Below are positions 44,119 to 50,348 of a stretch of 50,348 nt of DNA, piece after piece. Position 1 is the stretch's first letter, and the number at the start of each line of letters is the position of its first letter. The notes under the pieces were generated by a model. It did no database searches. It saw only the letters and a program-made list of their open reading frames with translations, and was not told the origin of the DNA. A program made the translations under genes and the position numbers. The DNA is from UBA11891 sp965658355 (GTDB lineage: Bacteria > Bacteroidota > Bacteroidia > Flavobacteriales > Flavobacteriaceae). The DNA lies in contig CBFHRX010000011.1 in assembly GCA_965658355.1 (NCBI GenBank), forward strand, positions 1 through 50,348. The letters are read 5' to 3'.

Positions 44119-44164
44119 TACTATGCATACATAATTATGCATGCATAACTATGTATGCATAGTA
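44119..44164. promoter_or_regulatory. 46-bp near-perfect palindrome, likely MarR operator
   Basis: Twenty-two of 23 base pairs are symmetric around 44141/44142. Inside are ATGCAT cores at 44123, 44137, 44141 and 44155, flanked as ATGCATAC and GTATGCAT, i.e. two outer half-sites 32 bases apart with a central TATGCATGCATA. It ends 22 bases before the MarR ATG. MarR dimers bind short palindromes and usually repress their own gene; a double operator is inferred. A TATATTTT sequence at 44163-44170 could be the -7 element overlapped by the site. Confidence 0.75.
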
Positions 44165-44185
44165 TATTTTTATATATTTACTGGG

Positions 44186-44635
44186 ATGAAAAAAAGAACC
44201 ATAGATTATGCGTTGCGTTCGACTTGGGGCGCAGTAAGTAAAATGTATAACAGGACCGCTGCAAAATTTGATTCTACTATGGCGACAGGTTTTGCACTTC
44301 TTAGTATTGATGCAGAAGGAACCCCATCAACAGCACTAGGCCCTAAAATGGGCATGGAGGGAACCAGCATATCTAGACTTTTGAAATCAATGGAAGAAAG
44401 AGGTCTTATACAAAGAACACCCGATCCATCAGATGGACGCGGTGTCTTAATTCATCTAACACCATTTGGAAAAGAAAAAAGAGAATTTTCTAAGCAAACA
44501 GTATTAGGATTTAACGAAGCCATCAACCGAGAACTCTCTGAGGAAAAAATCGAACATTTTTTCGAAGTAATAGAATGCATAACAGACTATTGCAATCAAT
44601 TCGACAAACAAAACAAAGAAGTAAATTTTAATTGA
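44186..44635 (+). CDS. MarR-family transcriptional regulator
   Basis: 149 residues from the ATG at 44186 (MKKRTIDYALRSTWGAVSKM); the frame is open further upstream but that part lies in the operator. The winged helix-turn-helix is visible: recognition region PKMGMEGTSISRLLKSMEERGLI and wing TPDPSDGRGVLIHLTPFGKE. Family members are dimers that release DNA on binding small ligands, here plausibly acyl-CoA or fatty acid given the neighbours (inference). The acyl-CoA dehydrogenase starts 5 bases after its stop. Confidence 0.93.
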   Translation: MKKRTIDYALRSTWGAVSKMYNRTAAKFDSTMATGFALLSIDAEGTPSTALGPKMGMEGTSISRLLKSMEERGLIQRTPDPSDGRGVLIHLTPFGKEKREFSKQTVLGFNEAINRELSEEKIEHFFEVIECITDYCNQFDKQNKEVNFN

Positions 44636-44640
44636 ACACT

Positions 44641-46443
44641 ATGGAAACAACTCAGGCAAGACTAACTAAAGGAGGTCAATTCATTATTAAATCCTTTGAC
44701 CCACAAGAAATCTTTACTCCTGAAGATTTTTCAGAAGAACAACTTATGATGAAGGAGGCTGTTCAAGAATTTATTGATCGTGAAGTCGTACCACATCGTG
44801 CACAATTCGAGAAAAAAGACTACGCACTCACACAACGCCTGATGCAACAGGCTGGGGAGCTTGGCTTTTTAAGTGTAGCTGTTCCCGAAGCATACGGCGG
44901 GTTGGGTATGGATTTCGTTTCCACCATGTTGGTTTGTGATTACATATCAGGAGCAACAGGATCCTTTTCAACAGCTTTTGGTGCCCATACAGGAATCGGA
45001 ACGCTTCCAATTACCCTGTACGGAACTGAGGAACAAAAATCAAAATACATCCCCAAATTAGCTTCAGGTGAATGGTTTGGCGCGTATTGTCTTACGGAAC
45101 CAGGAGCTGGATCTGATGCGAATTCAGGCAGAACAAAAGCGGTATTGTCTGAAGACGGAACCCATTACAAGATTACAGGTCAAAAAATGTGGATCTCAAA
45201 TGCGGGCTTTGCTGAATTATTTATTGTATTTGCCAGAATAGAAGACGATAAAAATATCACTGGGTTTATCGTCCCCAAGGACCTTGAAAACGGTATTACT
45301 CTGGGAGATGAAGAACACAAATTAGGGATCCACTCCTCTTCTACTCGTCAGGTATTCTTTAATGAAACAAAAGTACCGGTAGAAAACATGCTTGCAGGAA
45401 GAGGTGAAGGCTTTAAAATTGCGATGAACGCTTTAAACGTAGGTCGTATTAAATTAGCAGCCGCCTGTTTAGATGCCCAAAGAAGAGCCACCACTACGGC
45501 TATCAAGTATGCCAATGAGCGCGTGCAATTTAAAACGCCTATTTCGCAATTTGGAGCCATCCAAGAAAAACTAGCCATTATGGCCATGAATACGTATGTG
45601 GGAGAGTCAGCTAGTTATCGTGCCGCTCATGATGTGAAAGCAAGAATAGAATCTCTTCAAGAAGAAGGGAAAGGACATCAGGAATCTGAGCTCCGAGGTG
45701 TTGAGGACTTTGCCGTTGAATGTTCACTTTTAAAGGTAGCTATATCAGAAGATGTACAACAATGTGCAGACCAAGGCCTACAGATTTATGGCGGAATGGG
45801 ATTCTCTGCGGATGCACCAATGGAAGCAGCCTGGCGTGATGCACGTATAGGACGGATCTATGAAGGCACGAATGAGATTAATAGAATGTTATCGGTAGGG
45901 ATGCTCGTGAAAAAAGCCATGAAGGGAGAATTGGACTTAATGTCTTCTGTAATGTCAATTTCCTCTCAATTAGATACTCCCGAAAATTTGGTGTCAAATT
46001 CTCATAACGGGATCATGGCTGATGAACTAAATATGATCCAAAACCTAAAAAACATCTTTTTGATGGTGGCAGGCTCAGCAGTTCAAAAATATGCAACAGA
46101 ATTAGACAAAAATCAGGAAGTATTGATTGCCTTGTCTGATATCTTAATTGAAACCTATATGGCAGAATCTGCTGTATTGAGAACCATCAAAAACAGCAAC
46201 CGAAAGGGAGATGCGTCGCAACAACATCAAATTGCGATGAGTCAGTTGTATTTATACGAAGCAGTTGAATTGTGTGTCAAGAAAGCACGTGAAGTCATTC
46301 TTTCAATCGCCTCTGGTCCGACTAGAGACAAACTATTAACGGCCCTCACCCATTTGACTTCCGCACAACCGATGCCCAATGTAACAGCACTAAAACGCAG
46401 CATAGCATCTGAAGTCATTGATCAAAATCAATATTGTTTTTAA
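44641..46443 (+). CDS. Acyl-CoA dehydrogenase (long 600-residue type)
   Basis: 600 residues from the ATG at 44641; a TTG at 44632 overlaps the MarR stop and is rejected. The acyl-CoA dehydrogenase core has AVPEAYGGLGMDFV, CLTEPGAGSDANSGR, the FAD/substrate motif KMWISNAGFAELFIVFA and the catalytic Glu in IYEGTNEINRML. The extra ~170 C-terminal residues match the VLCAD-like form with a helical tail. It makes trans-2-enoyl-CoA, the first step of beta-oxidation. Co-transcribed with the MarR gene and followed by a terminator. Confidence 0.94.
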   Translation: METTQARLTKGGQFIIKSFDPQEIFTPEDFSEEQLMMKEAVQEFIDREVVPHRAQFEKKDYALTQRLMQQAGELGFLSVAVPEAYGGLGMDFVSTMLVCDYISGATGSFSTAFGAHTGIGTLPITLYGTEEQKSKYIPKLASGEWFGAYCLTEPGAGSDANSGRTKAVLSEDGTHYKITGQKMWISNAGFAELFIVFARIEDDKNITGFIVPKDLENGITLGDEEHKLGIHSSSTRQVFFNETKVPVENMLAGRGEGFKIAMNALNVGRIKLAAACLDAQRRATTTAIKYANERVQFKTPISQFGAIQEKLAIMAMNTYVGESASYRAAHDVKARIESLQEEGKGHQESELRGVEDFAVECSLLKVAISEDVQQCADQGLQIYGGMGFSADAPMEAAWRDARIGRIYEGTNEINRMLSVGMLVKKAMKGELDLMSSVMSISSQLDTPENLVSNSHNGIMADELNMIQNLKNIFLMVAGSAVQKYATELDKNQEVLIALSDILIETYMAESAVLRTIKNSNRKGDASQQHQIAMSQLYLYEAVELCVKKAREVILSIASGPTRDKLLTALTHLTSAQPMPNVTALKRSIASEVIDQNQYCF

Positions 46444-46465
46444 ACTTGTTTTAGGTTTATTTTTC

Positions 46466-46494
46466 AAACCCAGTATATAATGCTGGGTTTTTTT
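46466..46494 (+). terminator. Rho-independent terminator after the acyl-CoA dehydrogenase
   Basis: Stem AAACCCAG (46466-46473) with CTGGGTTT (46483-46490), 9-base loop, then seven T. Confidence 0.88.
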
Positions 46495-46514
46495 ATTTTT
46501 AAAAAAAATTAGAC

Positions 46515-47855
46515 ATGAAAAAAGGTTTCTACTACACCCTTTTGTTAGCGGTAAATTTGAGCTTTGCACAAACACAACAAGCTATTTATGATATTATTGA
46601 TTCCGTATCTGAAGAAAGATTGGAGTCAGATATACGCCAATTAGCCAACTTTGGCACTCGGCATACACTTAGTGATACCCTTTCCGAAAAAAGAGGAATT
46701 GGTGCTGCTAGAAGATGGATCAAGGCGGAATTTGAAAAAATATCAGACCAATGTAATGGCTGTTTAGAAGTAGGGTATCAAAAGAATTATCACAAGCCAG
46801 GCGATGGAGATCGAATTGTAAAACCCGTTTGGATCAATAATGTAGTAGCCATCCAGAGAGGCAGCGAATACCCCAATCGATATATCATTATGAGTGGAGA
46901 TATTGATTCAAGAATCTCAGATCCCACTAATTATACAGACGATTCCCCGGGGGCAAATGACAATGCAACAGGCATGGCCGGCACCCTTGAAGCCGCTCGG
47001 GTTTTATCCCAATACAAGTTCAAAAATAGCATTCTATACCTGGGACTTGCAGGAGAAGAACAAGGTTTATTTGGAGGCAAAGGAATGGCTAAGAAAGCAA
47101 AAGAATCAGGCTGGGAAATCATCGGCATCCTGAACAACGACATGATTGGAAACATAGAAGGGGTCGATGGTGTTATTGACAATCGTAGCTTCCGAATCTT
47201 TTCTGAACCCGTGCCTCCAACTGAAACGGAAAGAGAACGTAAATCCAGACGCTTTTATGGAGGAGAAGTCGATGGAATCTCAAGACAGCTCGCTCGTTAT
47301 GTCCATAAAACAACAAAAACCTATATGCCTGAAATGAATCCGATCTTAATTTATAGACTCGACCGCTTTAGTCGTGGAGGGCATCATAGACCATTTAACG
47401 ACCAAGGTTTTGCAGGCATTCGCATTATGGAAGCACATGAGAATTACACAAGACAGCACCAGGATATTCGAACTGAAAACGGTATTCAATACGGAGATGT
47501 TATCGAAGGTGTAAATTTTGAATATGCCAAAAAACTAACCGCTGTTAATGCCATTGTACTGGCTCAGTTGGCGTGGGCGCCACCAGCCGTAAATACACTT
47601 TCCATTGGAGGTGCTGTTCAGCCAGCAGCCAAGTTTAGATGGGAAAAAGTAGCAGGTGACAATGTAGCGGGCTATAAAATTTATTGGAGAGAAACTACTA
47701 GCCCTACCTGGCAATACAGCCGCTACGTAGGAGACGTAGACCAACATACTCTAGAGGGTATCGTCATTGACAACTTTTTCTTTGGAATCAGTACCGTTGG
47801 TAAAAATGGCTATGAGAGTGAAGTTGTTTTTCCCAATAAAGTGTTTAGAAACTAA
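46515..47855 (+). CDS. Exported M28-family zinc peptidase with a C-terminal Fn3-like domain
   Basis: 446 residues. Signal peptide (MKKGFYYTLLLAVNLSFAQ). The M28 core shows SPGANDNATGMAG with the bridging Asp, LAGEEQGLFG with the general-base Glu, and NNDMIGN with another zinc ligand. The first ligand, normally His in GxHxD, is here Asp within MSGDIDSR. Residues ~355-440 form a beta-sandwich resembling fibronectin type III (WEKVAGDNVAGYKIYW, DNFFFGISTVGKNGYES). M28 enzymes are aminopeptidases or dipeptidases; substrate not readable. It is likely periplasmic or surface-exposed. Confidence 0.88.
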   Translation: MKKGFYYTLLLAVNLSFAQTQQAIYDIIDSVSEERLESDIRQLANFGTRHTLSDTLSEKRGIGAARRWIKAEFEKISDQCNGCLEVGYQKNYHKPGDGDRIVKPVWINNVVAIQRGSEYPNRYIIMSGDIDSRISDPTNYTDDSPGANDNATGMAGTLEAARVLSQYKFKNSILYLGLAGEEQGLFGGKGMAKKAKESGWEIIGILNNDMIGNIEGVDGVIDNRSFRIFSEPVPPTETERERKSRRFYGGEVDGISRQLARYVHKTTKTYMPEMNPILIYRLDRFSRGGHHRPFNDQGFAGIRIMEAHENYTRQHQDIRTENGIQYGDVIEGVNFEYAKKLTAVNAIVLAQLAWAPPAVNTLSIGGAVQPAAKFRWEKVAGDNVAGYKIYWRETTSPTWQYSRYVGDVDQHTLEGIVIDNFFFGISTVGKNGYESEVVFPNKVFRN

Positions 47856-47860
47856 ACTCC

Positions 47861-48844
47861 TCACCCCTCTAAAAATCCTTTTTCACGCATCCAGTCGTCA
47901 TTGAATATTTTCCCGATATACCGGCTCCCAGAATCGTGTAGTAACACAACCACAACATCCTCTGGCGAAAAGTGTTCTTTGAGTTGGAGTGTTCCTTTAA
48001 TCGCTGCGCCACAGGAATTTCCTGCGAAAATACCCTCATCAACAGCGAGCTTTCGTGTGTATAAAGCCGCATCCTTATCGGTCACTTTTTCAAAATGATC
48101 AATGATACTAAAATCAACATTTTCTGGTAACATATCTTCGCCTATTCCTTCGGTGATATAAGGATAAATTTCATCAGGATCAAAAACACCTGTCTCGTGG
48201 TATTTTTTAAACACAGAACCATAGGTATCTATCCCATATACTTTTATAGCTGGGTTTTGCTCTTTTAGATATTTCCCAACACCTGAAATGGTTCCACCTG
48301 TTCCTACACCCACTACAAAATGAGTGATTTTACCCGCTGTTTGCGCCCATATTTCAGGACCTGTAGTATGATAATGAGCCTCACTATTCGCGGGGTTGTC
48401 ATATTGGTTTACATACCAGGAATTGGGTGTCTCAGCTGCAATTCTTTTGGCAACACTATAATAAGAATCTGGGTGTTCGGGAGCTACATTCGTAGGACAA
48501 ACAACCACCTCTGCTCCTACAGCACGCAAGACATCAAATTTTTCTTTTGACTGTTTGTCATTGGAGACACAAATTAACTTATAGCCTTTCACAATGGCGG
48601 CAAGTGCAAGTCCCATTCCGGTATTTCCAGAAGTTCCTTCTACTATGGTCCCCCCCGGTTTCAGCAGACCAGAAGCCTCAGCGGTCTGTATCATATTGAC
48701 GGCGATCCTGTCTTTTACCGAATTACCAGGATTAAAACTTTCCACTTTTGCCAATACCAATGAAGGAATTTCAGCTGTGATTGTATTTAGTTTTACCAGT
48801 GGAGTATCTCCGATTGTTTCGAGTATATTTTGGGCATAATTCAT
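47861..48844 (-). CDS. PLP-dependent cysteine synthase / cystathionine beta-synthase family enzyme
   Basis: 327 residues starting MNYAQNILETIGDTPLVKLN at the ATG at 48844; the GTG 24 bases upstream adds an unlikely leader. PLP-lysine K44 in NPGNSVKDRIA, phosphate/substrate loop EGTSGNTG (69-76), GVGTGGTISG near 190 and SCGAAIKG near 280. The EGIGEDMLPENVDF segment is more like cystathionine beta-synthase than O-acetylserine sulfhydrylase, and there is no C-terminal CBS regulatory pair. It uses serine or O-acetylserine with homocysteine or sulfide. Convergent with the M28 gene, 5 bases between stops. Confidence 0.9.
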   Translation of the reverse strand: MNYAQNILETIGDTPLVKLNTITAEIPSLVLAKVESFNPGNSVKDRIAVNMIQTAEASGLLKPGGTIVEGTSGNTGMGLALAAIVKGYKLICVSNDKQSKEKFDVLRAVGAEVVVCPTNVAPEHPDSYYSVAKRIAAETPNSWYVNQYDNPANSEAHYHTTGPEIWAQTAGKITHFVVGVGTGGTISGVGKYLKEQNPAIKVYGIDTYGSVFKKYHETGVFDPDEIYPYITEGIGEDMLPENVDFSIIDHFEKVTDKDAALYTRKLAVDEGIFAGNSCGAAIKGTLQLKEHFSPEDVVVVLLHDSGSRYIGKIFNDDWMREKGFLEG

Positions 48845-48897
48845 ATCAGTAGTTTGGGTTATTAACACCTCTTTATAAGATGATTAGCGGTCCATTA

Positions 48898-50136
48898 TCA
48901 AATCTGGATTCCTTGCTTAGTCTGCTTTCTAATCACAAATTGTAGGGGAAACCAAAGCGATAGTAGACTGACCGAAAGTACCAATAAATTTAAAAGCAGT
49001 ACTTGGAAAATCGAAAGATAAACAGGAGCAACCTCTACAAAATAAGTTTTGGGATCAAGTCTAATCCATTCTCCGTATTTCTGACTAAAATAAAATAAAA
49101 GCCCCAGTATATTCCCGTAGAGCATGCCACGGATCAATATTTGAGCTCCATTCCATAAAAAAATACTTTGAATCAAAGCGCTTTTGGCGCCTAGGGTCAA
49201 CAAAAGTCCTATCATTCGGGAGCGTTCTACTATCATCACTAATAAGGCCGTAGCCATGTTGATCACCCCGACAATAATCATAATGATCAGGATAATTAAA
49301 ATATTGTAATCAAAAAGTGCAATCCATTGAAAAATATTTGAGTACCGATCTGTTATCGTACTCACATCCAATTCGGAGGGAAGCAACTCATAAATAATAT
49401 CGGCGGTTTCATTTAACAATTGATATTCCTTAAGATGAACTTCGTAGCTTCCTACTTGAGTAGAGGGCCATTTATTGACCCCGTTGATAAGGGAAATAGA
49501 CCCCAAAAGTAAACTTTCATCAAATTCAGGGAATCCTGACTGGTAGAGTCCTACAACCTCTACCATTCGCTGACTGGGTATTTTTTGAGTGGTGCTGTTT
49601 TGAAAAAATAGCTTAAATCGGTCTCCTACAGTCAGCTGCAAGCGACTGGCTAAGGTTTGAGAAATTACTACTTCTCTCTGGTTTTTAGCTAGATTTGGAT
49701 ACCGTCCTTCTTTGAGGTAATCGTCTAGTTTAGCCCATGTATAGTCTGCACCTACTCCTTTGAAAATCCCTCCTTCAAAAGTAGCGTTAGATTTAAATAA
49801 TCCTGCTTTATAGGTAACACCTTCTATATAAAGCACATTTGGGAGAGATTGAATTTGGGCAACAAGATTGTTCTCTAACGAGAGGGGCTGAAGAGACACA
49901 CTAGAAGAAGAATTTTCAAATGTAGAAAGGATCAGATGCCCATTGAAAACGGCTGTTTTAGATTCAATCTCTTTTTGCAAACCAAAACCTGTTGCCAGCG
50001 CTATAAGAATCATTGAGAGCCCTATAGCAACAGAAACGGTTGCAATTTTTATTATCCGGGCTGATACGCTATGTTTGTACACCTGACTGTTTTGCAGTCG
50101 TTGCGCAATAAACAAACTGAGTCGGAAAGGCTTCAA
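48898..50136 (-). CDS. FtsX/LolE-type ABC transporter permease
   Basis: 412 residues from a TTG at 50136 (KPFRLSLFIAQRL); a TTG at 50154 is also possible but would overlap the divergent gene's start, and no suitable ATG exists. One N-terminal membrane helix (TVSVAIGLSMILIALATGF), a ~210-residue periplasmic MacB-like region, then three helices (ILIILIIMIIVGVINMATAL, the GAQILIRGMLYGNILGLLF segment, and VLLLNLLVLSVSLLSL). This is the LolC/LolE or MacB/FtsX fold, which extracts lipoproteins or exports substrates. The paired ATPase is not in the window. Confidence 0.87.
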   Translation of the reverse strand: MKPFRLSLFIAQRLQNSQVYKHSVSARIIKIATVSVAIGLSMILIALATGFGLQKEIESKTAVFNGHLILSTFENSSSSVSLQPLSLENNLVAQIQSLPNVLYIEGVTYKAGLFKSNATFEGGIFKGVGADYTWAKLDDYLKEGRYPNLAKNQREVVISQTLASRLQLTVGDRFKLFFQNSTTQKIPSQRMVEVVGLYQSGFPEFDESLLLGSISLINGVNKWPSTQVGSYEVHLKEYQLLNETADIIYELLPSELDVSTITDRYSNIFQWIALFDYNILIILIIMIIVGVINMATALLVMIVERSRMIGLLLTLGAKSALIQSIFLWNGAQILIRGMLYGNILGLLFYFSQKYGEWIRLDPKTYFVEVAPVYLSIFQVLLLNLLVLSVSLLSLWFPLQFVIRKQTKQGIQI

Positions 50137-50140
50137 TAGA

Positions 50141-50348
50141 ATGATTTTTATCAAAAATACAGTATTATTTTTTGCCTTTATAGGTACTTTTTACTCGGGA
50201 TTTTCTCAAGGAGTCGATTCGATTCGTACAGGGGCAGAACAAACCGAAAAATACATCCCCCTTCTTAAAGGGAAATCGGTAGGTTTGGTAGGCAACCACA
50301 ACAGTGTCATAAAAAGTAGAAAAGGATATGTACATCTTGTTGACAGCT
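50141..50348 (+). CDS. namZ: DUF1343 / NamZ-type exo-beta-N-acetylmuramidase, N-terminal fragment
   Basis: The first 69 codons of a gene that runs off the window. A signal peptide (MIFIKNTVLFFAFIGTFYSG) is followed by the start of a DUF1343 domain: GAEQTEKYIPLLKGKSVGLV and GNHNSVI, then HLVDS. In NamZ this enzyme trims terminal MurNAc residues from peptidoglycan fragments, in step with muropeptide recycling. The start is 4 bases from the divergent permease's TTG, so the two promoters overlap each other's coding regions. Confidence 0.82.
   Translation, partial: MIFIKNTVLFFAFIGTFYSGFSQGVDSIRTGAEQTEKYIPLLKGKSVGLVGNHNSVIKSRKGYVHLVDS

Overview
The window looks like chromosomal DNA of a member of the Flavobacteriaceae (Bacteroidota), probably marine or free-living. 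It is moderately AT-rich and shows almost no Shine-Dalgarno sequences. Many genes instead carry the Bacteroidota sigma-A -7 element TAnnTTTG just upstream of the start. Several families are typical of this group: DUF6495, DUF4252, DUF4199, DUF6580, a MarR/acyl-CoA dehydrogenase locus, and a carbamoyl-phosphate synthase large chain lacking the usual allosteric domain. I see no rRNA, tRNA, CRISPR array, insertion sequence or prophage; most of the window is core genome.

Layout. 1-2652 (-): N-terminal 884 residues of a large secreted adhesin-like protein cut by the window edge. 2813-5944 (+): a membrane-anchored AraC regulator, a beta-lactamase-fold serine hydrolase, a decayed NAD(P)-binding gene remnant, a 55-residue membrane peptide and a Dabb-domain protein. 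5941-10082 (-): ferredoxin-NADP reductase, hisS, a DUF6495 gene and the rpsF-rpsR-rplI ribosomal operon. 10204-10899 (+): a LytTR regulator whose receiver domain has lost its phosphorylation site. 10896-14266 (-): priA and a YihY/BrkB membrane protein. 14345-18173 (+): rlmH, rdgB, two poorly characterised genes and purB. 18186-22452: a DUF4252 gene, an S41 protease lipoprotein, and a BtuB-like TonB receptor behind a clear cobalamin riboswitch. 22453-26072 (-): a DUF6580 membrane protein, carB and rpmH, the last with a long structured leader. 26283-31787: a small TPR protein, a lytic transglycosylase, an alpha/beta hydrolase, a GNAT-like small protein, mtaB and a peptide-binding lipoprotein. 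31835-38524: rpmE2, then a tight + strand cluster of DUF4199, glycosyltransferase, phosphosugar mutase, ABC exporter and rRNA methyltransferase. 38621-46443 (+): purL, then a fatty-acid module (acyl-CoA ligase, MarR regulator behind a 46-bp palindrome, acyl-CoA dehydrogenase). 46515-50348: M28 peptidase, a cystathionine-beta-synthase-like enzyme, a LolE-like permease and the start of a NamZ-type muramidase.

I found no clearly new multi-gene system. The best leads are the near-perfect MarR palindrome and the apparent loss of two beta-oxidation genes beside it, the pseudo-receiver LytTR protein, the B12 riboswitch whose P1 helix runs straight into a U-tract, the inverted-repeat rpmH leader, the composite adhesin, and the gene remnant with its neighbouring micropeptide at 5.2-5.5 kb.
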